Shown: positions 10,001 through 19,590 of the stretch, piece after piece | How positions within the stretch are numbered: the first letter of the stretch is position 1 | Layout: each line of letters starts with the position of its first letter | NCBI RefSeq assembly: GCF_000227135.1 | Contig: NC_018236.1 | Span: 205,523-269,522, forward strand | DNA length: 64,000 nt | DNA from: Leishmania donovani | Lineage: Eukaryota; Euglenozoa; Kinetoplastea; Trypanosomatida; Trypanosomatidae | Direction: 5' to 3' | The notes under the pieces: generated by a model | Databases searched by the model: none | What the model was told of the DNA's origin: nothing | The model's input: the letters and a program-made list of their open reading frames with translations, nothing else | Made by a program: the position numbers and the translations under genes

Positions 10001-12103
10001 CCGCAAACCTTTCACGAGAAGTTCTTCGTCTTTCCGTTCATATTTTACCGCGACATCGCCGCCGTGACGGAGGCGCAGCTTGTCGAGTTCTGGACTCTCG
10101 TCCGCGTCTGCTTTGATGCGCAGAAGAGGACGCGGGAGAAGGCGGCGGCGATGAGCGCAGCGGTGCGTGGGCGGTCGTCGTCGCTGGCAGGAAACAGCGG
10201 CGATGCGCCGCGACCTCCCCTGCTCTCTCTTCTGACGCCGCTGACGCTTTTCACGGCGGAGCAGCTGGACGTACTGCTCTCGCGCCCGCCACCCGCGTTT
10301 GACGTGGACGTGTACGATCGATACTGCTTGCTCCGCCAAGCCTTCCGTGAGGATCCCAAAGTGCGTGCGGCCCCACGCGGCCATCAGTACGTTGTTGCGC
10401 GCAGTGTGGTGGAGGCGCAGCAGCAGAAACGCCCACGCGCTAGCAACTGGGCGGCACAGAAAGGGAACGCCGCACACAAGATGTCAGCGCCGCTGACGGC
10501 GTGTCGGACGCAGCTCTGCTCGGCAGACGTGAAGCGGCGCGCGGAAGTTGCGGCGGCGGCACAGCGGGAGCGAGAATCACGTCAGCGCAGCCTGGAGGCA
10601 CAGGAGCACAAGGCGCTGCTCGAACAGTCGGACTACTATCAAGCGCGCATCGGCCGTATTCAATCACGCGCCGCAACCGTGATTTCGGGCATTGAGAGCA
10701 CCTGCAGCACCTGGGAGCTACACCGCACCGAGGCGTATGCCCCTCCGCAGAAGGACGAAAACGCCGACGCGCGGCTGCAGGTAAAAGAGGACGTGGAAGA
10801 GCTTCTCCTCGAGTACCTCGACGACGTGCCGCTTGACGTCTTCGACGGGCCGGTGTCGCTGCGTGAACGCTACCTCCTCCACGCCGGCCTCCGGCAAGAG
10901 CGACTTAATCGCACCTTTTCCCCGCTGCAGCCGCCTCCCGCGCCCACCCCCTCCGTCGCACCCGCGGATGACGGCTGCAGCGCTGCGCTACCGCCAGTGA
11001 ACCCCGTAGCGCGAGCCACGCCGTCTTGCCGACCTGTGAAGGCGGATGATGTGGCGCCGCAGTACATGGCGGTGATGACAGGTGGCCTTGGCGCAACGCA
11101 GCGGCGCATCGCTGTCTCAGAGGAGATGAGACCCTTGCTTGATGGCACGAGTGATGTCAGCGGCGGCGCTGTCATTACGCCCCCTACCACGTCCTACGTC
11201 GCAGGTATGTACCCTCTACGGGCCGTGCGGCGAACGGTGAGCTCGGTGCTGTGCCCGTCGCGAGTGCCTAGCCGCAGGAGAAGCATCCTGAACAAGAGCA
11301 GTGAGGCAAGCCTATCGGGAGCGTGCACAACATTCTGTTCGGTCTTGGGTGTCGAGGACGACGGCAGAATCGGTGCGGCCTCGACGTTCTCGTCCTTCTA
11401 CACCGCCGCCTCCGCCCCACATGCGCGGCTCACACGCGGCGTTCAGCGCAAAGGCGTTGCCGCGAGCGCCAGCACGTGTGGCGTGAGCGGGCGGTATCCT
11501 GGGAAAGATGAGGATGCTGTGATGGAGGCCATGGCGAGCAGCGCGTCTCTCACCGGCGTGCGCAACAAGTCCTGTTACCGAAAACCTGCTGCGGTACAGC
11601 TACGCCAACTTTCGCGTCCAGCCACGCCAGCCGTGTCGGCCACACCGTTTGTCCCTGTATCGCCGTTGCTGAGGCCGCGCGACGGCGGCGTGTCCATCCT
11701 CTGCGGCCTGAACTCGGTAGCGACCATGCCGGCAAGCACCCAACGCGGCACATCGCCACTGCCGCAGCATCAGCAACTGCTCACGTCCGCCAAGGCCTCA
11801 TCAACCGCGGCACTCGAAACGGCGTGGACGTCGTCGGTCATGCTTGTAGATCTAGGCGAAGAGGTCACAAACGCATCGCCGGGGTCTGCTCCTCGGGTCT
11901 CGCAGCAGGGCTCGACGGTGGTGCACCACGTCGGCGCTCGGCCACCGCACCCGCCGGCATTGTCCACTGTGCATGCGCCAGCGCCGTCAGCATCGCTACA
12001 TTATGCTCAGCGTCTGCGCGCGCAGAAGCGTCGCCAGGAGCAGTACAAGCGGCAGTTCAACAACGCCGCCAAAACCGCAGCAGGAGTGGCCTGTAGGCAT
12101 TGA
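7061..12103 (+). CDS. Large hypothetical protein with a possible EF-hand-like segment
   Basis: 1680 aa from ATG 7061 in the context 'cacc ATG g'. I do not recognise a family. The N-terminal third is Ala/Pro/Ser/Arg-rich and includes a six-Gln run (around residue 330). Conserved-looking, aromatic-rich islands occur around residues 560-580 and 910-1030. In the latter, 'IYDELPHDKEGLLDKRTF' has the D-x-D-spacing and Gly of an EF-hand-like loop, and is followed by 'FHEKFFVFPFIFYRD', a folded-looking segment. A charged, probably helical stretch rich in Gln/Arg/Glu lies near 1155-1200. The C-terminal 400 residues are low-complexity Ser/Thr/Ala/Pro. No signal peptide or membrane segment is evident. 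A cytoskeletal or flagellar role would be a guess; none is claimed. Confidence 0.85.
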   Translation: MEDDLSPAPPIASSLPLQLLRGLGSTEGASSGQENVASVPSTGAGAHATAAPTRLRRRKLSRPSPPPPLSSLALSTQKTNLRTAAARLTSASLFPEAHSAVAPASPRPLLTSSKSVAPPAPVNDGADAEAPQAPSLFRWHSSSGGDALPSPPTAGARVLPWWKRILVDAAYRQRLMQLSTEGYHEELRLLREKPELLSSGAEMEVRKVWRERLWMDDELEKAELRPSTSDVVHRQEAHGAAGGIAALSSPFAPYHVGTAEHAARQRQAAAPMMEEVDEVVVMAQHVVFRVGHDEIASHFSAKHPNSIIDASALASVQHVELGAMPPAKHMREQQQQQQERAVKQHLASLRRFSLDTPYELKECLARDIVAGRVDVPMQTAITDAVMDEQQCSLPTTRRPLSPDLCVFPSPRTEKSSAAARRRRQHDDDLPAPAALIMWQLPLRKPKMPTTPLWQRPWLPPGAWAVEMAHCDVTRAEALIRASAVRDPLAVEKRTAAIKDSIEVPRHHQGRPRSTGVTTAATDGEQHRHNVRVRRQEAAVACTDGTENLYGLQYVWRSPLPPGGFIRVSPDPRIAMWPDSEDEDSDDGALDKMEKYDNSQARGVHAGDGGGIREGVRRSISKVSTGTSQHHGRQAQMRRLARCVNRRTHKLRWLHSIGRRHVCYKDLALSDSDNSTGAASASSSSSSQCTSPTVSALRDIHVAVEVKKASKRAARLPLLHGNGKARRRQRRRQEGVDDTSRGPRPVYDGVLNINIYAEIVDSQCRNASVVGTSPLRAKSQQHGQQASNAATTTRRFLGCYRQSRLLIHFKLYCRALYEEQRVRRGGAGTHVIGRAGGSAPEYTPATEGLLAGVPAIPHPVLKLQEHAPSLRKSYAHRIPVASTMSGCRCWEGLYPALGTNLATPVQRAWRQLQRSSLVRQALRDIYDELPHDKEGLLDKRTFVLFVLQLLELFFPTRLPAAAHIAIAEEEWVYRGTTEHVGPQTFHEKFFVFPFIFYRDIAAVTEAQLVEFWTLVRVCFDAQKRTREKAAAMSAAVRGRSSSLAGNSGDAPRPPLLSLLTPLTLFTAEQLDVLLSRPPPAFDVDVYDRYCLLRQAFREDPKVRAAPRGHQYVVARSVVEAQQQKRPRASNWAAQKGNAAHKMSAPLTACRTQLCSADVKRRAEVAAAAQRERESRQRSLEAQEHKALLEQSDYYQARIGRIQSRAATVISGIESTCSTWELHRTEAYAPPQKDENADARLQVKEDVEELLLEYLDDVPLDVFDGPVSLRERYLLHAGLRQERLNRTFSPLQPPPAPTPSVAPADDGCSAALPPVNPVARATPSCRPVKADDVAPQYMAVMTGGLGATQRRIAVSEEMRPLLDGTSDVSGGAVITPPTTSYVAGMYPLRAVRRTVSSVLCPSRVPSRRRSILNKSSEASLSGACTTFCSVLGVEDDGRIGAASTFSSFYTAASAPHARLTRGVQRKGVAASASTCGVSGRYPGKDEDAVMEAMASSASLTGVRNKSCYRKPAAVQLRQLSRPATPAVSATPFVPVSPLLRPRDGGVSILCGLNSVATMPASTQRGTSPLPQHQQLLTSAKASSTAALETAWTSSVMLVDLGEEVTNASPGSAPRVSQQGSTVVHHVGARPPHPPALSTVHAPAPSASLHYAQRLRAQKRRQEQYKRQFNNAAKTAAGVACRH

Positions 12104-12910
12104 ATCCAGGTGAGAGGAAAGGAAAGGAGGAGGAGAGTGAGGGAGCTCACGATGCACACACGCACGCCGCAGCGATGGGGGAGGCGGTGTTACGCGTTTA
12201 TGTATGTGCGCGTAAGACCTACTTGTGCATCGTGCCGCCTGCTGCCCTCTCCCCACCCTACCCCTCTCCTCTGCAGCACACTCGCTTGATTCCTAAACAT
12301 ATGTATGTGCACACAGACACACACACACACACACCTTTTCCGTCGGTGTGCCGACCATACGCCCGCGCATGTACAGTATGTTCGCTTTCCTTTTTCTTTT
12401 CGCCTGTCGTCTGCGTTGTTGCTCCTCCTTTCCTATGTCACCTCTGTGGAAGCCAACGTACGCCGCGCACCGACCCCACGGATGCACTCGAAGACTGTTA
12501 GGACACAGCATCACGCGCTGCTGCCGCCGCTGCAGCTTCTTTTCCTCAGGCGGGAGTGCGAGTCTGTATCCTAGACAACGTCCACGGCGCCCCTTCGGTG
12601 AAGACGAGAAGAGTGTCTCGCCGACGCACATGGTACACAGACCGAATATAGACTCGCTTCCCTCACCCCACCCCTTCTCCTCTCTCTCTCTCGCCGAAAT
12701 GGGCTGCAGGGACGAGGCAGCACGCACGGCGGTCTCGCGACGGTAATTCATCTGTCTGAATCTCTTCAGTGTCGCGTGTGACGCTGGCAGTGTCTTCGTA
12801 CTCTTGGCGCCCTAAAGCCGAGAAAGGAAAAGCGAGTTCAAGAACCACCTTCACTTCGGGCGCGAGGGGCGCACTCCTGCCCGTGCTCTCCTTCTCCTGC
12901 ACCGAAATCA
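12104..12910. other. Spacer
   Basis: Holds a CA-rich run at about 12309-12335 and a C/T tract at 12660-12692 followed by AG at 12708-12709. From that AG to 12911 there is no ATG, which supports the chosen start of the next gene. No gene seen. Confidence 0.5.
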
Positions 12911-14158
12911 ATGTCCTCGGCCATCGTGTCGGTGGGGAGCCGGCAGGTCATTCCATTGGCGAGTCGGCTGACTGTTGGCATACGCCTGCAGGGCACCATC
13001 GGCTTCGTCGACCCCGCGAGCCCGTATGTCGTCAAGCCGCGTCCCTATGTCTCCTACTTGGCCACGACGCTGCGGCGCCTGCAGTGCGCCGTTGCGTTGT
13101 TTGTGCCGACGAACACGGAGCACGACCGGGAGATGATGAACATGTTCTACCGTCGCGACTTCACCGTCCCGTTCCGCTACGTGAATGATCATTCGAAGTT
13201 CATCGGCGCTGGCTCAGGCCGCGGCAACCGCAAGAGAGGCATGGCGCCGAACAACTACACCGAGTACCTGCGCATCATGGCGAACGAGGCGAACGGCACA
13301 GGGCAGGACACAAACCGCATCCTCTTCATCGACTCCGAGGTGAACTACCGCTTCACGCCAGTGCAGACCATCGTCCTCGACGCCTACGAGCCTCTGACGC
13401 GGCGGCAGCAACGAAGGCTTGTCCAGCAGCAGTACAGCAACCCCTTCGGTGACGTCTCGTCTCGGCACGCACGGCGCTATGGGGCAGCTGCGGCGAGGGC
13501 GAGAAAGACGACGGTGCGACACCGCGCCGTCATGAGTGCGCAACACTTGCAGGATGCTATGGACATGCAGCAGAAGTACACAGACTTCCTGATAGCGGAG
13601 CAGGAGGGGGTGCAGCTGCCGCCGGAGATGCGAGATGGGGTGCAGGACCGCCATGGGGACGACCTCAGCCACTTTTCAAAAAGGCGCACACAGCGCTCCG
13701 CCTCGTCGTCGCCGCCACATCCGCAGCAGGGTGGCGGCACGCGCGGTCGTATTTTGGGGCCGCTATCGACGCCTGGTCCGTCCTCGTCGGCGGACACCGA
13801 GAGCGACAAGACGCCCCCAGACGGCAACAAGGGCATCAAGGAGGTGCAGCAGCAGCGGCCGAGCATGTCCTGCGCACTTGCCGTGAGCCTGGAAGACTAC
13901 AGCCTTGTTGCGCTGGCGGAGATGATCGCGGAGATGTCGGCCAGCGAAACAAGCGTGGCCGACTACATCAAGACGGAGCCGCTGATCGAGAAGGTGGAGG
14001 TGCCCTTTCACGGCAAGGCGAACTACCTCGCACCCGAGAACTGCGACAACATCGACCTGCTCAACTGGGACGAGATCCAGGTAATGGAGAAGGCGCACAG
14101 CACGGGAGTGCCCGAGACGGTAGAGGAGACGGAGGACCACAAGGACTTCTTTCGGTGA
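12911..14158 (+). CDS. Degenerate TIM50/FCP1-like (HAD-fold) protein, putative
   Basis: 415 aa from ATG 12911. The first 170 residues follow the layout of the NLI/FCP1/TIM50 HAD domain. 'RLQGTIGFVD' sits where DxDxT/V should be. It is followed by 'VKPRPYVSYLA' (like the 'KRPG...' segment), 'CAVALFVPTN' (like 'xVIFTSE') and 'NRILFIDSEVNYRFTPVQ' (like 'xxVVVDCKKEAFRLQPYN'). Both nucleophile-motif Asp residues are missing, as in metazoan Tim50, so phosphatase activity is unlikely. The middle is a charged helical region and a low-complexity linker. The C-terminal 'LVALAEMIAEMSA' segment resembles the helix after the HAD core in Tim50. A mitochondrial import or other mitochondrial role is possible, but I see no strong targeting peptide. 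The alignment is by eye, without a search. Confidence 0.6.
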   Translation: MSSAIVSVGSRQVIPLASRLTVGIRLQGTIGFVDPASPYVVKPRPYVSYLATTLRRLQCAVALFVPTNTEHDREMMNMFYRRDFTVPFRYVNDHSKFIGAGSGRGNRKRGMAPNNYTEYLRIMANEANGTGQDTNRILFIDSEVNYRFTPVQTIVLDAYEPLTRRQQRRLVQQQYSNPFGDVSSRHARRYGAAAARARKTTVRHRAVMSAQHLQDAMDMQQKYTDFLIAEQEGVQLPPEMRDGVQDRHGDDLSHFSKRRTQRSASSSPPHPQQGGGTRGRILGPLSTPGPSSSADTESDKTPPDGNKGIKEVQQQRPSMSCALAVSLEDYSLVALAEMIAEMSASETSVADYIKTEPLIEKVEVPFHGKANYLAPENCDNIDLLNWDEIQVMEKAHSTGVPETVEETEDHKDFFR

Positions 14159-14215
14159 GCGAGAGAGGGTGGGGGAGGCAACTTGATCACGTGGGAATGT
14201 CGGCCTGTCGTTCTC

Positions 14216-14248
<33 letters not shown>

Positions 14249-15056
14249 ACAGCAGGCGGGGAGCCACCTTCGTCTCCTGCCGGGGGTGGGGGAACGCACT
14301 CGTTCTGTGCTCGTTCAACGGTGCTTCAAAACCCCTCTTGTCACACCCACCGACACACACACACACACGGGTGTCCTCTAGCTAGCTCCTCTACGCCATG
14401 ACGTGGCAGGGCGCGAAGGGGTGCATGGGGCACATGTTCACGTCTGCGAACTCCTCACCATCACCGCCTTTAGTTTTCGCTTACTTTATGGTCTGCTGTC
14501 TGCCTGCATGTCTGCCGGGAGGAGAGTGGGGAAGGTCTCCCTTGTTTTGTCGAGACGCGCAGGCACCCGCCACACCTCTGGTGTGGTGATCCTGGTTCGC
14601 AGAAGGGTCCCCTGCTACTCTGTGTCATCACCATCACCACCACCACCCTCCCCAATTCCACGTCATCGGCAGCGGCCATCAAGCAAGGCCGTATGTCCGT
14701 TCGTGCCCCGTTTACACCCAAAGAACAAGAACAAATCGAAACACGAAACGGCGCACACACTCGCAGAGGCAGAGAGGGGCGTTGTGGCCAATGTGGCCCG
14801 ATGCGTCGCGTCAGCTTGGCTGCCTTTTCCTTCGCCATGTCCCCGCCTCATGCCCTCTCCCTCTCCCTCTCTCTTTCTCCCTCCCCCACCCACCTGCGCG
14901 CCTCCTCTTTCTTCACATACGCATACATGCGCATGTGCACAACGCAGAAGACGGCACACAAACACACGCACATATACGCGCACACAAGAACGCACCCTCC
15001 TCAAAGGGCCTCGCCTTCTCGCTGCTTAGCCTCTTTCCCCTGTACGACTCCTCAAG
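14159..15056. other. Spacer
   Basis: Contains (GT)n at 14219-14248, CA-rich stretches around 14346-14369 and 14950-14985, and C/T tracts before the next ATG. The most proximal acceptor AGs are at 15028-15029 and 15053-15054. No gene is seen. Confidence 0.5.
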
Positions 15057-17369
15057 ATGAGCGCAGCCGTTCAGACGTTGGCCACGGTCATGGCGACGGA
15101 CATGAATTATTACGCGGGTGACCCGACCGTGTTGGCCGCAGATGTGGCGAGCAGCCGCGTAGAGCAGATACTGCAGTCCTCGCGCTCCGACCAACTCACG
15201 GCCCGCGTTGCCATTCACGCGCAGCTGCGCGAGGCCTTCAAGAACGCCGATGTGCAGCAGCGGCTCAAGCCCTTCCTCAACAATGGAGAGGACATGCAGA
15301 TGTACGTGCAGGATGCCAAGGCGCGCGCCCGCTTCTTCTCCCAGAAACAGCAGGAGCTGCAGCACGATATCCTGCAGAGCGAGGAGCAGCGGCAGCTGAA
15401 GGAGGCGCACGGTGAGCTGGCGGCCTGGGAGCGCGAGAACGCCGTGCTGCTGCGCCACCAGATGTTCATGACGTACATGCCGTCGCAGGCGCTGCTGCTG
15501 GAGAGCGCGGCAACCGTCGCCCTCTACCGCCAGTACGCCACCCTCGAAGAGGGCCAGTACACGAGCGATAGTAGCGACGGAGAGGTGCCGATGATGCTGA
15601 AGAAGATGGGCGGCAAGACGTACTTCACGCAGTCCGAGCAGCCGTTCGAGGTGGACACGCACAACAAGATGTTCAGCCAGCAGGTGCTACAGAACAAGCG
15701 TGTCGAGTACGAGCAGATGCGCGAGAAGGCGGCGCAGCTGCGCCAGGCACTGGAGGAGTGCCCGACGGTGAAGCGGCTGGAGGCGTTTGTGGAGCTGCGC
15801 AACGACATCTTTATCGAGTACGGCATCGACCGCCTCGCCTCTCTGTGCAGCCGCAAGGACAAGGAGATGGGCAATCCAAACGAAGGCGGCGTGGACGTCA
15901 GCCTGCACGGCCTGCCTGCCGACCACGAGTACGTCTCATCCAGCCGCGTGGCACAGTACTCACTGCCCAAGATTGTGGATGCGGCCTACAAGAACTACCT
16001 GAACATTCTCTCGATGGATGATTGGGATGCGATGATGAAGCACACGGGCAGCAACGCGCGGGCGGTGATGGAGAAGATTAAGCCCATGAAGGACAAGGAA
16101 ACGTTCCGCTACTGGTTCTTATCCTGCATCACGGCGGATGTGCCGCAGATGGGGCCAAACAAGATCGTCGGCCAGAAGGTGACGACGCTGGAGGACTACA
16201 AGAAGTTCTGGGCGCCGCAGAAGTCGAACTACGTCCCCTCCCTCACGTCCAACCGCAGCATATTTGGAAGCAAGGTCGCCGACCGCCGTGGCCTGCCGCA
16301 CTTTCTCATCTTGTCCCCCGTCACGTACCGCTACCGCGAGAACAACGACCCGAACGCCGTCAAGACCGGAAAAATAGATCTCATGGTGTACGACGCAACA
16401 AACGAAAAGGTGCTGCTCATGCTGACGAATTCGTCCGACGAGCGCCGCCCGCGTGCCGCCTTCCTGAACGCGCAGGAGGAGCGCTACCGCTTCGCCGCCG
16501 TGGTGCGCTCGGCGATCACCTACGAGAACCAGTACCACGGCTTCGAGTGCGAAGGCACGGTTGCCGAGTACTTCTTCGATGCTCAGGAAGGGCCGGAGGA
16601 GAACTACTACTGCATCATGGCCCCGCACCGCGTGTACAGCAAGCAGCCGAACAAGGTCCAGGTGCCGATGAAGGCCCTCCGCCCCTTCACGTCCTGCCCG
16701 CCACGCTACTTTGTTCTCGGCTCAAATTGGGGGGTGAGCGCCGGCACGAGCCGCAACCCGTACCCGGCCAGCTACGCGCACGTAGAGCTGAACGAGAACG
16801 CCGTCGGTCTCAGCAACGTCATCCCCGACGGCTTCATCTCTAGCAAGGTGCTGCCGCAACTGCTGAGCCGCGCCGAGGGCGTGCAGAAGCTCGAGGAGAC
16901 GAAACGCCAGCAGCGGGCGGAGTCGGAGAGGCCACAATCGTCGCCGCGCGCCCTCACCCGCACCTCTCGCGGCGGGGCCGCAACGCCGCGCCCGTCGACC
17001 GCCTCCCCTTCCCCCGAAAACAACGCCGCTGACATCCTCGCTGACGAGAACATGCGCGGCCCGGGTGAGGAAGAGGATCCGCTGAGCCCTATAGTCCCGA
17101 ACGAGGTGCTGCACCCGGTGCGCGACCAGCTGCTGAAGCAGCGCCGCTCGTGGCAGAACCCCGCCTACATCGCGTTCCGCGCACGCGACTCCGACCTCAG
17201 GCGGCTGCCGGCCGTCAAGGATGGTCACTTGCGCACCCCGCTGAACGTCTTTAACGACCTCATGAGGGAGAAACACGGCGAGGACGCGCCGCCGGCGTCG
17301 GCGCCGAGCAGCGCACGTCGCAGCAACGGGCCGCCGTCGAGCCGCACCGCAAGCGTTGCGTGCACTTGA
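15057..17369 (+). CDS. Conserved hypothetical protein with coiled coils
   Basis: 770 aa from ATG 15057. I do not recognise the family. Residues about 45-140 and 205-245 are rich in Glu/Gln/Lys/Leu heptad-like spacing and are probably coiled coil. Residues about 290-610 look globular, with many aromatics ('DAAYKNYLNILSMDDWDAMM', 'HFLILSPVTYRYREN', 'EENYYCIMAPHRVY'). The last 150 residues are Ser/Pro/Arg-rich. Codon use is strongly G/C-ending, more so than in its neighbours, suggesting good expression and strong conservation. No signal peptide or TM segment. A structural, perhaps cytoskeletal or flagellar, role is possible but not shown. Confidence 0.85.
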   Translation: MSAAVQTLATVMATDMNYYAGDPTVLAADVASSRVEQILQSSRSDQLTARVAIHAQLREAFKNADVQQRLKPFLNNGEDMQMYVQDAKARARFFSQKQQELQHDILQSEEQRQLKEAHGELAAWERENAVLLRHQMFMTYMPSQALLLESAATVALYRQYATLEEGQYTSDSSDGEVPMMLKKMGGKTYFTQSEQPFEVDTHNKMFSQQVLQNKRVEYEQMREKAAQLRQALEECPTVKRLEAFVELRNDIFIEYGIDRLASLCSRKDKEMGNPNEGGVDVSLHGLPADHEYVSSSRVAQYSLPKIVDAAYKNYLNILSMDDWDAMMKHTGSNARAVMEKIKPMKDKETFRYWFLSCITADVPQMGPNKIVGQKVTTLEDYKKFWAPQKSNYVPSLTSNRSIFGSKVADRRGLPHFLILSPVTYRYRENNDPNAVKTGKIDLMVYDATNEKVLLMLTNSSDERRPRAAFLNAQEERYRFAAVVRSAITYENQYHGFECEGTVAEYFFDAQEGPEENYYCIMAPHRVYSKQPNKVQVPMKALRPFTSCPPRYFVLGSNWGVSAGTSRNPYPASYAHVELNENAVGLSNVIPDGFISSKVLPQLLSRAEGVQKLEETKRQQRAESERPQSSPRALTRTSRGGAATPRPSTASPSPENNAADILADENMRGPGEEEDPLSPIVPNEVLHPVRDQLLKQRRSWQNPAYIAFRARDSDLRRLPAVKDGHLRTPLNVFNDLMREKHGEDAPPASAPSSARRSNGPPSSRTASVACT

Positions 17370-18028
17370 GCGAAAAGAAAGGAAGGCGATCCAGGGAGGA
17401 GGGGGTCAAGGTGTGTAGGTGGGCGTGTGGCGTGGAGGTGATCCTAGAGTGGAGCGAGGTAGCAAGGGAGCGAAACATGCTGCGCGAGGAAGAAGAACGG
17501 AGTAAGTCGACCAGTCCGCAACTCGGTCTGTGCAGGCCGCGTTCGCAGAACGACTGCTTTTACTTGTCGGCTTGTTTGCGGCTGTCTCTTCTTCTTCGTC
17601 GATCACCAAATCCCTTGATGCTGGTCCACCGCCGGCTCTCCTCGAACCGCCTGCTTGCGCGGGTGTGTCTATCCGTCTGCCCGTGTGTTTCCGCGTCTGG
17701 TTTGGTGCATCAGAGCACATGCGCATTATGCGCTCAAACACACACACACACAGGCACAAACACCCCGCTGCCTCTCCCACTCCCCACCCCCTTCATGATC
17801 GGCCCTCCCTGTTCCCTCTCGCTCGCTCTCTGCGCGCGCGCGTGTGTGTCTGTGTGTGCTCGACATAGTTCTTTTTCGCGTTGTTCTTTGTTTTCATTCG
17901 CTGGTGTCATTCTTTTCGCGATGCCGGTCCGTCTCCGTGTCAGCGCGTCCGCGTCCGCGTGTGTGTCCTTGTCGTGTTTCTTTTCAGTGTCCTTATCGCC
18001 ACAAACGCGAGCAGGACACATAGAAAGA

Positions 18029-18305
18029 TTCTTCTCCTGCCCAACGCGTCCGTTATCCTGCCATCGAATAGGAGCGCAACCGCCACTCGACCCTCCCCCT
18101 CCCCCCTCCCACCGCACCCACGGGGCCTGCCGCAGCACAAGGCACCAACTCAGTGACCTGAGCGCGTCCCCTGCCTCAACCCGTGCCCCCCACCAGAGGG
18201 GAGACTCGGCACTGGCAGGGGATAGGGTGTGGGTGTCTGGCCTCCTCCTCCTTCCCCCTTCCCTTGCCGCCACAGAGGGAGAAAGAGAGCGATGCAGAAT
18301 GAAGA
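18029..18305 (-). mobile_element. Dispersed SIDER-like repeat, copy B
   Basis: The longest copy together with the one at 25344. It runs from 'ttcttctcctgcccaacgcg' through the shared core to 'gagcgatgcagaatga'. It lies about 660 bp after the stop of the coiled-coil gene, so probably in its 3' UTR, in the orientation opposite to transcription. Its distal part (from 18216) is duplicated after the gap at 18672. Confidence 0.65.
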
Positions 18306-18543
18306 AGGCGGGAGAGACCGGAGCAAGAGGAGATTGGGCCGCATACCCCTTCTGCCTGCGTGTATGTGTGTTTGTGTGTCCACCGCTCAGCAAGTCGTTA
18401 CTTGTTGGCCCTCTCTCCCTCTCACGCTGGCCACTATCTACCCGCCCATCCTCCAATTCTTTGCTTCAAGCTTCCTCGTGCACATCGTCTAGTCTTTATG
18501 GCTCCTTTTACGGCTTCGTGTGGTGTATCCTTCCTTCGCAGTG
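18216..18543 (+). repeat. 328-bp direct repeat, left copy (flanks gap)
   Basis: This segment begins inside repeat copy B ('caggggatagggtgtggg') and ends 'ccttccttcgcagtg' directly at the N-run. An apparently identical 328-bp segment starts immediately after the Ns at 18672. An unmerged contig overlap is the simplest explanation; a real tandem duplication is the alternative. Confidence 0.9.
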
Positions 18544-18671
18544 NNNNNNNNNNNNNNNNNNNNNNNNNNNNNNNNNNNNNNNNNNNNNNNNNNNNNNNNN
18601 NNNNNNNNNNNNNNNNNNNNNNNNNNNNNNNNNNNNNNNNNNNNNNNNNNNNNNNNNNNNNNNNNNNNNNN
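18544..18671. other. Assembly gap, 128 N
   Basis: Run of N. Both sides carry the same 328-bp sequence, so the gap may be artificial. Confidence 0.98.
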
Positions 18672-18999
18672 CAGGGGATAGGGTGTGGGTGTCTGGCCTC
18701 CTCCTCCTTCCCCCTTCCCTTGCCGCCACAGAGGGAGAAAGAGAGCGATGCAGAATGAAGAAGGCGGGAGAGACCGGAGCAAGAGGAGATTGGGCCGCAT
18801 ACCCCTTCTGCCTGCGTGTATGTGTGTTTGTGTGTCCACCGCTCAGCAAGTCGTTACTTGTTGGCCCTCTCTCCCTCTCACGCTGGCCACTATCTACCCG
18901 CCCATCCTCCAATTCTTTGCTTCAAGCTTCCTCGTGCACATCGTCTAGTCTTTATGGCTCCTTTTACGGCTTCGTGTGGTGTATCCTTCCTTCGCAGTG
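18672..18999 (+). repeat. 328-bp direct repeat, right copy (flanks gap)
   Basis: Same sequence and same length as 18216-18543. It contains the terminal part of the SIDER-like repeat (18672-18761) plus about 240 bp of single-copy flank; the sequence continues into unique DNA at 19000. Confidence 0.9.
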
Positions 19000-19490
19000 G
19001 CCATAAGGAGGGGGGGCAAGGGCTGCCGCTATTCGTTGTAGCGGGAGGTCACTGTAGTGTTTTGCTGTCGCGGTGGCGGTGGTGGTGCCTTGCTCTCGCG
19101 TGAGCCCACGGGCACATGTGTACTGCGCATGCAGGCGAGAGCGTGAAGCAGAAAGTTGGGGAGGCTTCGTCGCAGGCATGTACGCGCATCAACCCTCCAC
19201 CCACACGCATCGCAACGCAGCACGCTTCTTTGACTGCTGTGGTTGGGTTTCTTCTCCGCCGTGCGTGAAGAAAAAGAGCGCGCGCGCGCGCGTGCGCCAT
19301 GAGCGTCGTACTGTTCTTGTCGTCGTCGCTTCGCTCCTCCCTCCCCCTCCCTTCTTTACTCCTGTCTGGTCTGCCTGTCTGATGTCCGTGTCTGGTGTCG
19401 ATATGCGTCTGCCGCTCTGCTTTGCTTTTTATTTCTGTGCGTCGCTGTGTTGCTGCGGTCCTCTGGCGTTCATGAAGGGCGGTAGATACG

Positions 19491-19590
19491 ATCATCACCA
19501 GCATCAACATCACCAGCATCATCATCACCAGCATCATCATCACCAGCATCATCATCACCAGCATCATCATCACCAGCATCAACATCATTG
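19491..19590 (+). repeat. 15-bp minisatellite (GCATCATCATCACCA)n
   Basis: Six consecutive 15-bp units from 19501 to 19590. The four inner units are identical, while the first and the last carry 'caac' instead of 'catc', and the last ends in 'attg'. In one + frame it would read as a His/Gln run, but no gene surrounds it. Confidence 0.9.

Noticed and set aside
17360..19006. Open frame of 548 codons on +
   Set aside because: Overlaps the end of the coiled-coil gene, crosses an N-gap and contains the duplicated 328 bp twice; an assembly and composition artefact.
19491..19590. CRISPR-like array
   Set aside because: Units are directly adjacent without spacers; it is a minisatellite in a eukaryotic genome.
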